From assembly GCF_011386835.1 (NCBI RefSeq), contig NC_088800.1:1612001-1676000 (forward strand): a DNA stretch of 64,000 nucleotides, given 5' to 3'. The stretch comes from Chrysemys picta bellii (Eukaryota; Chordata; Testudines; Emydidae). Shown one piece after another: positions 15,514 through 25,579 of this stretch; the stretch's first letter is position 1, and each line of letters opens with the position of its first letter. Under the pieces are notes generated by a model that was given only the letters and a program-made list of their open reading frames with translations, was not told the origin of the DNA and searched no databases. The position numbers and the translations under genes are program-made.

Positions 15514-15577
15514 CTCTTTCTGACTTACATATAAACAGAATGTCTTTCCTTCGAATTTCATTTTGGCTACCTCGTTC
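15514..15577 (-). CDS. FRMD5: FRMD5 coding exon 9 (F3 lobe)
   Basis: This 64-bp exon completes the Trp codon and encodes NEVAKMKFEGKTF, then CLYVSQKE, ending in phase 0. The acceptor is tttgtaattttag; the donor is gtgagt. KFEGKTFxLYVSQKE is a hallmark of the FRMD3/FRMD5 F3 lobe. The residue after KTF is Cys (TGT), where the family normally has Tyr (TAT or TAC); the neighbouring Ala-Lys-Met replaces Thr-Lys-Leu. The Cys could be a lineage change, a polymorphism or a sequencing error. The frame is otherwise clean. Confidence 0.92.
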
Positions 15578-15894
15578 CTAAAATTACAAAACCACGTATG
15601 TAACAGACCTGTTGCTCATCACCCATCTCACTCTCATTAATGCAGAACCCACACACAGTGGAATTGGACCCGGTAATATGCACAAATTAAGCCAAATTGT
15701 TTGTATGAAACGCCAAGTTAATCAATAGACGATTTTCAGAACAGTAGTTGGAACAGTCTCAAAGCCATATTTTTCAGTTCGTCCGAAGGGTAAGAGAGTG
15801 ATAAGAGGACTCCTGGCTCATGGACAGTGGCTGGAAAGGGGAACGTCTCGGGATGGAATGTGATTCGCAGGGGAATGTCCAGGAGTCGTCTGAG

Positions 15895-16385
15895 AACTTT
15901 GCTTATATATGTGCATTATCTGGATGAAAATATCAAATGTAAGATACCACACTGAGCTGATGAGGCCAAAATTTGAGATACAGCGAAGAATGAGGAACAA
16001 TGCAACCAGATTCAGAGGGTTTGGGGGGGTCTTTCAGGTGACTGGGCCAATACATGGACAATGCAGTTTAATGTAGACAAATGTAAAAAATGATAAGTCT
16101 GGGGCAACAAACCAAATATAGAGAGTACATATTACATGGAACAGTCATGCAGCGTACTGACCAGGAAAGGGGTTTAGGGGTTATTGTAGAAAAATCCTTG
16201 AAGCCATCAGCCCAGTGTGTGGCTGCAGTAAAAAAGGCAAACAGGATACTGGGATGCATCAACAGTGGGATAGAATACAAAGCAACTGTACATTGCATGG
16301 GTTAGATCTTAGCTAGAACACTGCGTTTGGGTTTAGTCACCCTTTCAAAGGAAAATACCATTGCCCTGGAGAGGGCAGAGTTCAG
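15895..16385 (+). mobile_element. CR1 LINE remnant
   Basis: A decayed segment of CR1 ORF2. A 71-codon open frame at 16090-16305 includes ERGLGVIVEKSLKPSAQC and KKANRILGCI, typical of the region downstream of the reverse transcriptase core. Stops and gaps interrupt the rest. Confidence 0.7.
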
Positions 16386-18486
16386 AGCGCCTAGAGTTAA
16401 CTTACTGGCAGCATTTAAGAGGACTTCCTCGATTTAACAGACACTTTGTGTATCTGTGAGGCAGGTGGGGTTTGCATTTACATTGCATTTTCATTTCTGT
16501 TTATGGCATTTTCCGGACTACTTACCAATTAATGCTTAAGAGCATGAATATTCTATGTTTGTGAGACACTTCCAATGGCTCATGCAACAGGTCAATCAGG
16601 CAAAATGTACCCTTTGCACCAGCAAAACCGCTTATGTGCACAACCCAGGTAACTGCATGTCTAACCATGCCTCACAAACATGGTTACCAGGATGTATGTG
16701 CGCAGTCGTCTGACTGCACATGCTAACATAAGGCTTTGCAAAAACAGAAAATACGCATGCAATTTGTGGGAGTCATCAATTGCTGGAATCTTGAAAAACC
16801 CACATGTGCACACGGCATGAACCCAATCCTGTATCCACAATGGAAATGCTCGATGTGCAAGAAATGCAGGATAAGCCCTATAGATCTCTAGAGTATCTAA
16901 AGGGTTAAGCTGGCAAGAAGCCCCATTTTTGAGACCAGCCAGTGTAAGCTCGCTGGGCAGCTCTGCAGAAAGATCTTAACAAATATGATGATCCCAGAGT
17001 TTAAGAAAAGTTCTCCTAAAGGAAAGGCTAAAAAGACTGAACCTGTTTTTGTTAATGAACAGACGTGGTCAGGGTGTCCTGAAGTGCCCCAGTTCTCTCT
17101 AGTGGGTTGGGAACCACATTTGATTAACCAGTTTAACCCATCCAATGTTAAACCAGTTCAAGCGAATTCCTTCTAGACATGGCTTGGCTGGCCGGGGTAC
17201 ATGGAGCCAATGCGGATTTAAATAAAGTTGGGGCACAACCATTTAGCGTCTGTCTAGTCACAGTTTGGCCCCATTCATGCACAGTGTCCAAACCATCTCT
17301 AGGCCTAATTAGCTCAAACCCGTTTCAAACAATGCTTTGAGTCGGTTCTTCAAACATGGTCTCAGCTGCGGGGCCGAAGTGGAACAGGATTAACTCCTCC
17401 CCCTAACGGGAGAGACGATCTAAAAGGAATTTACAACTAACAGTTAATTGGCAAATTCATTTCACTTAGATTCCCAGGTCCTGTCCTCACATGCCCCGTG
17501 TATCATGGCCTATATAGGAGAGCTGCTCTGGTACCATACACTAAAATATGCAGTTACTCTAGGCAGGGGAAACACTTGTATATTTCTCCTTGTGGGGGGA
17601 TGAAAAGAGCAAGTTACACAAATTCTCCTTTGGGGAGGGGAAGGGGTGAAAGGGGGAAGCAAAACCTGCCAAAAAAAGAGATGTCCCCAGATCCCAGGCT
17701 GAACACACAGTCAAACCCCATCACATAATTATTACTAACCATCCAGGCACCTTTGAATAATCCCATAACCAGAGACCTATGCCGTGTTCCTAAATATATC
17801 CACCGAGCCTCCTGTTCTGCCACCAGTCGATTGAAGCAGCTGACAAATGGTTACTATGATCTTTGCACAAGACAGAGACTGGGGAAGGGAGATTCTGACA
17901 GTGCCCAGGAAACGCACACTACCCAAACTCAGTCCATGGCGTGCACAACTGGAATTTACAGCAGAATTTAGCCCACTCCATATAAAGTAAACACAGTGCA
18001 ATGGGCTCCCTATTCCATTGATTGTTACTTTTAAATCATGTGAATTTGTAATCACTGAAGAGGCCGTACTGAGCCTCAGTAAAACAGCATGACATTAGTA
18101 TTAAGAAATATACTCAGATTTTATAAATACACCAAATAAGAGGGCAGTAAGAACGATATCAAGCGCTTCCCATGTGCAAAGTGCAGCGTGAACATGGCCA
18201 ACTCACCATCACACTGCAGAGCTGTCTGGTCACCACTGGAACACCTTGCAGTTAGTTCATCGCACGAGGAGTCAGGAATCGTGCACAAAATACTAGTGCA
18301 ATTGGGCTAACACGCATTGGGGTTTATGGATGTGAGGAGATGATCTTTGTTCCTGATGAGGTTCCGTTTGGCAGCATCCCAAATGTGTTTCTCTTTCTTT
18401 CATGTATATAGTGTGAAATTCACCCCAGCCAGAAAACCCCAGGAGGTGCCTGTCTGCATCCTTAAGTTACTCAATGCCTTTAAAAA

Positions 18487-18679
18487 GAACAGGAGTACTT
18501 GTGGCACTTTAGAGACTAACAAATTTATTAGAGCATAAGCTTTCGTGGACTGTAGTCCACGAAGAAGTGGGCTGTAGTCCACGAAAGCTTATGCTCTAAT
18601 AAATTTGTTAGTCTTTAAGGTGCCACAAGTACTCCTGTTCTTTTTGCGGATACAGACTAACACGGCTGCTACTCTGAAA
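18487..18679. mobile_element. Head-to-head Penelope-like insertion with hammerhead-like arms
   Basis: A 193-bp insertion between direct repeats TCAATGCCTTTAAAAA (18471-18486 and 18680-18695). Two copies of the Penelope-like tail face each other, each with a CCACGAAAGCTTATGCTC block: one read on the plus strand (about 18577-18594), one on the minus strand (about 18530-18547). Each block follows a short hairpin resembling hammerhead stem II and includes GAAA and a tiny stem III. The CUGANGA box is damaged at the centre. The plus-strand half ends with CGGATACAGACTAACACGGC. Confidence 0.7.
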
Positions 18680-19978
18680 TCAATGCCTTTAAAAATCTGC
18701 CTCTTAAGCCCCAGTTCAATTGCCCAGCAAAGGACAAACCTTCTGCCCAGCAGGAGTCGCTCAGCTGGCCACTAGGGAGTCTACGCCAGGGAAAGCGGGA
18801 AGACCTCCTCTTCCCCAATGCCAGATTCTCACTTGGTTTGGGAATGCACCAGAGGCCCTTGCATATCAACAAATCCTCTGGCCCAATGCAGGGGACTCTG
18901 CTCCCTCTGAAACCCTGCTCAGCTGGCCAAATGCACAGCAGAAATGCATCAGTTCTGCTACCCAGGCTGCAAAGAGAAATGCAGGATTTCCTCTAAGGTC
19001 CTATGGGAGGCTGCTTCCAGGGGTATGAAGGGCAGGCCCTCTGCCCGGAGGGGAATTTTGCCCATTGCACATATTGAAGGTGCAGTAACCTGGACTCACT
19101 TAGACTGTGGATGAGGTGGGAAGTAGGTACCTGTATATGGAACTGACTGTAAATTGTCCCCTGATATAAACACCTTCCACAGGCTGCTACAGAGCTGCAC
19201 GTCTTACATATCAAATGGGAAGACTAGGCCAATTGAGGAGATGCCAGGGTCAAGACACACATGTTAGTGCCTGGGATTGGAGATGACCCAGAGCATATTA
19301 AACAAATGGGACAGTGCCTATCAGGCCATCAAAGCAGAAAATACAGCGGTGTATGAGACAGACATTTTCATGGGAAGAAACATCAAGGGGTTGAGAGAGA
19401 AAGCAGGAAGGTGGAGGTGAGACAAGCTTAAGGGTCTCTGACAAGCAGTCTAGGCCCAAAATGTGACCTCCCTCACTCAAGAGACAGCCAGATCTCCATG
19501 GCTGAGAAATGACAACTACAGGACAAACCACCCCTCAAACCTCCATCAGTGAGAAAAGAGGAGAGGTCTTTTTATTCTCTTCCTAATTACTGACACACTC
19601 AAAGACATGTGGCTTGTTACTGTGCTTGGAGTGAACATGCAACTAATGCTCATGACCCATCCACACCTGCCAACTAACCCTTCCCATAAGGGGGTCTTGG
19701 AGACAGTCAGCTCTCAGTGACTCCAGATTTAAAAGGAGTTATTCTAATTGACATAAGTATCATTGAGATCGGAATCTGGCTCGATTAATATAAATATTTC
19801 TAAAGTTTTTAACAGATGAAATTGCTAGCAACAGCTAACCCGGGGGTAAAGTCATTATGGGTAGAGGACTATCCTCACACAGCACTGATTTTCTTGTTTT
19901 GCTCCTCCAACCATCCCAAACTAGCCTCTCTCTTCTTTTTCCCAACAGGGAATTCCGAACTAAATTCCGGTCACTAGT

Positions 19979-20165
19979 CTTACATCAGAACGGCCAGACT
20001 GGGTCAGACCAAAGGTCCATCCAGCCCAGTATCCTGTCTTCCGACAGTGGCCAATGCCAGGTGCCCCAGAGGGAGTGAACAGAGCAGGGAATCATCAAGT
20101 GATCCATCCCCTGTCGCCCATTCCCAGTTTCTGGCAGTCAGAGGCTTACGGACACCCCGAGCAAT
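19979..20165 (-). mobile_element. CR1 3' tail, antisense
   Basis: On the plus strand it reads ACGGCCAGACTGGGTCAGAC and ATCCAGCCCAGTATCCTGTC, the reverse complement of the tail seen at 5200-5240 and 27250-27300. It lies in the sense orientation of FRMD5. Confidence 0.7.
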
Positions 20166-20478
20166 CCCACTTGTCAGTGCCGTTTGTTGGACAAGTAGCT
20201 TTTTTACTCCCCAGTGAATTTTAACGTCTTCATAGAAGACACTGTGAATGGGATTTTCAAATGCACTTGGTATTGGCTTAACTCTGCTTTCATTTTCGGC
20301 AACAGGATTTTTCCCATTGCTGTCAATGGGAGGGAAGTTAGGTCAATGCGGAGCTCTTTTCAAAAGCTAACCCTGGCGCTCTACTATTTATAATGTGCCA
20401 CGGCTGTATTTGAGGAAACACGGCTAATGCTGCGCTTTGTCCTTGTTCTTTGGATACATTTCTTATTGTTGCAATCAA

Positions 20479-20777
20479 GGGTTCGTCTTCACTACCCGCT
20501 GTATCGGCGGGTAGCAATCGATTTATCCGGGATCGATATATCGCGTCTCGTTAAGACGCGATATATCGATCCCCGAACGCGCTCACCGTCGACTCCGGAA
20601 CTCCACCAGAGCGAGTGACGGTAGTGCAGTCGACGGGGGAGCCGCGGCCATCGATCCCGCGCCGTCTGGACCCCAGGTAATTCGATCCAAGATACTTAGA
20701 CCTCAGCTACGCTATTCGTGTAGCTGAAGTTGCGTATCTTGGATCGATCCACCCCCCCCCCCAGTGTAGACCAGCCC
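20479..20777 (+). mobile_element. CpG-rich GTCTACAC-type miniature element
   Basis: About 299 bp with inverted ends: GGGTTCGTCTTCACTA at the left and AGTGTAGACCAGCCC at the right. It is unusually rich in CpG and in ClaI-like ATCGAT motifs. It contains a perfect 20-bp hairpin (20529-20548 with 20554-20573) and a second palindrome around CAGCTACGCTATTCGTGTAG. No clear target duplication. Confidence 0.65.
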
Positions 20778-20866
20778 GACGAGAAATAATATAGTGAGTT
20801 ACCAGTGCTTGATAAAAGCATCTTAAACAGGTAAACACTAGAACGGGTTGAAATTGGGGGAACTCA

Positions 20867-20974
<108 letters not shown>

Positions 20975-21577
20975 TCATCAAAACGTTGCAGCGCGGCAAA
21001 GTTTACACATCAATAGCAACACTCAGTCCTGAATAAGGTGGTGGTAATGAATCTTCCCTCTTAAATTATGCCAACAGAACAGTCCTGACAGCTTTATTTA
21101 GACCGTGACATCCTGCCTATAGACAGGAATCTGCAGGAGCACAAAAAACCTGACTGGTCCAGCAGAATTTGTGAGCAGAAAATACAATACAACTCCCAGA
21201 CCTGTGGGACTATTGATTTACTGTGTAGCGCTAACCAATGAAGAAAGCTCCCACATATCACCGATTGACTTTCATTAGTAAACTTGAAAACCTTCAATTG
21301 TTGGTTGCGCAGATCTGAGCAGCACGTACAACAGGCCCAGCTGAGCAGCATCAAGACACTTTTAAAAGCAATAAATAGTGTCATGGACAGTGCGAGTCAG
21401 CAGTTTAATGGAATCATAATGTTTAGGCTCTAGTGAAGGTAACATTAATTGTCTTGGCACTTGTGGAAAAAAACGTGTGTCAGCTTTTTAAAATATGATG
21501 GACAACAGTAGGCGCTGTGTAGGTCAGACTGAAGGTTTATTTCTTTTATAAATAGGATTTTCAACCCACGCCCTAAC

Positions 21578-22298
21578 CTAAGTTCTCTCTAAGTTGTGCG
21601 GCCGCACAGCAGGCTATTAAAGGCCGTGCAGATGGGAGAGGTGCCTTTCCGTGTTTCGGCAGCTCTGGCGGGGCCGGGGGAGAGGCACCTCTCCCGTCTT
21701 CCCCAGCCCCAAGCTGCTGCAGTGAGAGGGCTGGGGGGAGTCCTCCCTCCCCATCGCAGCCCTGGGGCAGCCTGCACCCCAAACCACTCATCCCCAGCCC
21801 CACCCCAGAGCCCTCACTCCCCCCCACCTCAACCCTCTGCCCTAGCCAGGAGCCCACTCCTGCACCCCAAATCCCCAGCCCCAGCCCCACCCCAGAGCCC
21901 TCACCCCCCCTGCACCCCAACCCTCTGCCCTAGTCCCGAGTCCCCTCCTGCACCCCAAACCCCCCAGCCCCACTCCTCTGCACCTCAACGCTCTGCCCTA
22001 GCCCAGGGCCCCCTCCCACACCCAAACCCCCCATTCCCAGCCCCATCCCAGAGCCCTCACCCCCCTGCACCCCAATCCTCTGCCCTAGCCCCGAGCCCCC
22101 TCCCACACCCCAAACCCCCATCCTCAGCCCCACCCCAAAGCCCTCACCCCCCCACACCCCAACCCTCTGCTCTAGCCCCGAGCCCCCTCCCACACTCCGA
22201 ACCCTTCGGCCCCACCCCCGCTCACACATCACCTCCATATTGGTGCACATGACACAATTCATTCCGCACAGGGATATAAAGAGTCGAAGGGAACATTG
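21578..22298. mobile_element. hAT-type element with C-rich minisatellite core, 8-bp TSD
   Basis: A 721-bp element between exact 8-bp direct repeats GCCCTAAC (21570-21577 and 22299-22306). The ends are related inverted repeats (CTAAGTTCTCTC at the left; CAATGTTCCCTTC read inward from the right), and GTGCGG occurs subterminally at both ends. The middle (about 21770-22215) is a tandem array of C-rich units. The 218-codon frame across it is an artefact of the repeat. Confidence 0.75.
21770..22215. repeat. C-rich minisatellite
   Basis: About five degenerate units of roughly 80-100 bp built from AACCCTCTGCCCTAG, GAGCCC and CAGCCCCACCCCAGAGCCCT blocks. Strong strand asymmetry: C-rich on plus, G-rich on minus, the FRMD5 sense strand, so the transcript would be G-rich. 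Confidence 0.8.
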
Positions 22299-22639
22299 GC
22301 CCTAACTTCTTTAACAAGACCCTGATCCGACTGTGATTTTGTAGGCCGCACGTCACCTCAAGGTACCGTTTTGCTGGGAAGTTTGGTAAAAATCAGACAG
22401 AGTTTTAAAATGGGTGTTCTGGAATGTTCTGAAAATGTGGCTCTAGTTTACTTCCTCGCTGTTCTTTGAACACATTCCTTGGTTCAAAGCCATACGACGT
22501 GGCCTTAATGGAAGGCAGAATCTAACCCACTGAGGTGTTTCTGCCTGCATACAACAGACGGACCGAATGATCAGCATGCAAAATGTTCCCTATATGTTTC
22601 CTCATCCAGCAACGATCATAGTATGAACTACCTCGTCGT

Positions 22640-23140
22640 CTATCATTCATGATAATTAAGGCTGCGATTTAGTCACGGAAGTCATGGAATCCAGGACTTC
22701 CAAACACCTCAGTGACTTCAGCCAGCACTGGCTTGGAGCTGCAGGGTACCCCTGCCACCCCAGGGGGTGGGAGCACCCCACAGCTCCTGGCCACCGCGGG
22801 CAGCAAAGAGGATCCCCGTATCTACCATCCACCACGGACAGCAGGGGGACCCCCCCCGTAGCTCCTGCTCCTCCTGGCCGCCACAGGTGGCAGGGGTGAT
22901 CCCCACAGCTCCCGGCTGCCACAGGTGGCAGGGGGGACCCCCTCAGCTTGGAGCCGCCAGCGGAGGGGGATCCTGAAGCTCCCAGGCCCCCTGCAGCTGC
23001 CCAGACCCCCCTTTTTATCACAGATATTTTTAGTAAAAGTCAGGGACAGGTCATGGGCTTCCGTGAATTTTTCATTATTGCCCGTGACCTGTCCGTGACT
23101 GGTACTAAAAGTATCTGTGACAAAATCTTAGCTTTTGTTG
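22640..23140. mobile_element. Foldback-type element with internal tandem repeats
   Basis: Ends are related inverted sequences (GGCTGCGATTTAGTCACGGA at the left; GCTAAGATTTTGTCACAGAT read inward from the right). Internal GC-rich units of about 50 bp repeat around CACAGGTGGCAGGGG and GATCCCC (22745-22970). I could not find a target duplication. Confidence 0.55.
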
Positions 23141-23886
23141 TTTAGGCTGCTAGTATGGGATAGAAATGGAGGGATTAGAGATGGCAGGTTAGCAGAGTGA
23201 AATACTGAGAGCAGGAATCTGGGGAAAGGGGGTTTGTGGAGGAGTTTAAAGGATCGAAATTTCTGATGATCTGTGTGAATTATAGACAGTCCTGATGTTA
23301 CTGACACATTGAAATTCCTCATAATACTGTAAGCAGAGTCAGGATGAGCTCTACCCTGACATCTGGTGGTGAATTATGGCGAGTGTGGAAAAGAACTCCA
23401 GGGGCTGATCTTGTTTGCATAGGCACACCCACCCGCCTGGCATGAGACAACAGCAACTGATAGTGGGTTCTTTGGATGGGGTGGGATCCCCAGTTTCTCT
23501 GTTATTGGGTCAGGAGGAATAAAGTGTTGTTACCCTGATTATGTGAATCAAGGACAATGAAACTGTTTTATGACAGAGGATCTCACCATCACCTAAGTAG
23601 CACTCGCTAGACAAGGGACATGGGTTCCACAACCCAGTGACTTGAGAGAGAATGGAGATAGGTATTTGTACCTGATGATATGGGCCCCTTTTGAGGGCTT
23701 GAAACACCAATTGCACCATCTCCTCTCTCCACTGTTGAATGTCAGAGCTAACTTTGATCCCATTCGGAGTCTAGTTACAGGCTACTGAGCTGAATTCACT
23801 TTGGGCCAATGGTGCACCAGCACTGGGGTTCCCCTACTATGAGCTGAAATCACAAAAGAGCTAGTTACTGAGATCACGGAGTGCTG

Positions 23887-24630
23887 TGTTAACTAGTGGG
23901 GGGGCCTGAAGCTATATTGCTAAGGGGCTGGCGGTGCAGTTTCCAGAGATGGCTGGAGGAGCGGCGTGGAGTCTTGCGGGGACGGTTGGAGTGACCCAAG
24001 GAATGGCAAGCGGAGCTCTTTGTGGGGACGGCAGGAGTGGCTCGCAGGTCGGTGAGCGGAGCGGCTTGTAGAGCAGAGCAGTTTGTGGGACGGCAGGAAG
24101 GGGACTGGCTTGTGGTGAAGGCTGTGGCAGAACCCCACGGAGAGATGGCCCGCGTACCCCCCTTTTACTCTGGGGCTGCACTGACCAGGGACAGAGACTT
24201 CTGGGGTTTGTTGGACTTTTGGGATTTTGGGTGGTTGCTGGACCCAAGAGACTTTGGGGGTGTTGGACTTTGGGGACTCTAGGTGATCTTTGGGTTGCTG
24301 GATTCAAGAACTAAGGGGAAAGGACACGGCTCAATTTGCTGAGGGTCTTTTGCTCATGGTTTGTGGTAGGAATCCTGTTTGTGGTGTGTTTTTTTTCTAT
24401 TTATTGCTGATGTCGTTTACCTCATGTTATTAAACATTTTCTGCTACACTCAGACTCTGTGCTTGCGAGAGGGGAAGTATTGCCTCTTAGAGGCGCCCAG
24501 GAGGTGGTATGTAATTGTCACTGGGTGGGGGTTCGAGCCGGTTTTGCATTGCGTTATTGAAACGGAACCCCTAGCTACAGAACCCGGCCCTTGTTGCTGC
24601 CAACTTAGATGGGCAGAAGGGTTACAATAC
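23887..24630 (+). mobile_element. Probable solo LTR of a Gypsy-like retrotransposon
   Basis: A TG-starting segment with internal GGACTTTGGGG-type short repeats, an ATTAAA signal near 24429 and a GAACCCGGCCCTTGTTGCTG end that I associate with turtle Gypsy LTRs. TGCTG occurs on both sides (23882-23886 and 24631-24635) and may be a 5-bp target duplication. The exact 3' end is uncertain and no internal protein-coding part is visible. Confidence 0.5.
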
Positions 24631-24639
24631 TGCTGTCAC

Positions 24640-25470
24640 CGTGCGAATGCTGTGACGAACAAGGAGCCGCCCTGTACATGTCTGAGCGCTGTGTGTTGGC
24701 CTGGCTATCGGGACAGGGTTTGCTGTATGAATACATTGGGGAGCCTGTCTGGATTCAGGCAGGAAGGAGATGAATGGCTCCAGATAGCCACCTAATAATG
24801 GCCAGAACTATTTGCTTTGATGGCTCTGTCTCCACCTCTGGCTCAGCCAGAGATTACCAAGGCCCTGCAAACACAGGAGAACAAAGAACCCGGGTGGGTT
24901 TTAAAAGGAGCACTCTCTCAGGGAGATAAAGAGAGCTAGGAGGGAACCAGCCTCGGTCGCTGGTGCCCACTGAGGGAGTGGGGTGTGTGTGTGGAAACAC
25001 GAGGCCTGCTAGGTCGCCATCATGGGATAGGGAGACTCTAGGTAATAGACGGTTTGTGATTTTAAAAGCCTGTCATCTTTAATGCTTTGTTCCTGCTTTA
25101 AATAAACAATACCTTGGTTTTAAGGGGTGGTTTTGGGACTCTGTGTATCACTGGTCACAGACCCCTGAGAGGAAGAACTGCAGGTGCCCAAACCCCGTCA
25201 GCCCTGTAGGGTAAGGCAGTTGTATAGGTGGGATGTAGTACCTAGGCCCTGGTCAAGGAGTGGGAGAATTGCAGAAGTGCACGTCGAGCCAGGAGAGGCC
25301 ATAAGGCCTGAGGGGCTGCACTCAGAGACCGCAGAAAGGGGACACAGTCACTGGTTTATTGTGGAGTCATGCCACAGCTAAGGCTGTAGTCAGCTCCCCA
25401 CCAGCCCAGCACAGGACCCAGAGGAGAGAAGTAGCCAAAAGCAACCTTTGCCCTCCCCCAAACAACAGGG
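24640..25470 (+). mobile_element. Possible second LTR-like segment
   Basis: Directly follows the first LTR-like block. It has a promoter-like GTTTTAAAAGGAGC motif near 24899 and AATAAA at about 25101, followed by a GT-rich stretch, an order typical of an LTR R/U5 region. Its ends were not defined, and it could be host sequence or another repeat. Confidence 0.35.
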
Positions 25471-25579
25471 CTGGTTCGTGGCAAATCCAGCAGCTGGGGA
25501 CTGCCGCAATGCCAGGGTTCCCTATCCCATCACTCTAACTGACAAGCACACACATAAGTAACCAGACAAACCCATCACA

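Noticed and set aside
21596..22262. 218-codon proline-rich frame and its antisense partner
   Set aside because: Produced by the C-rich minisatellite within a transposon.
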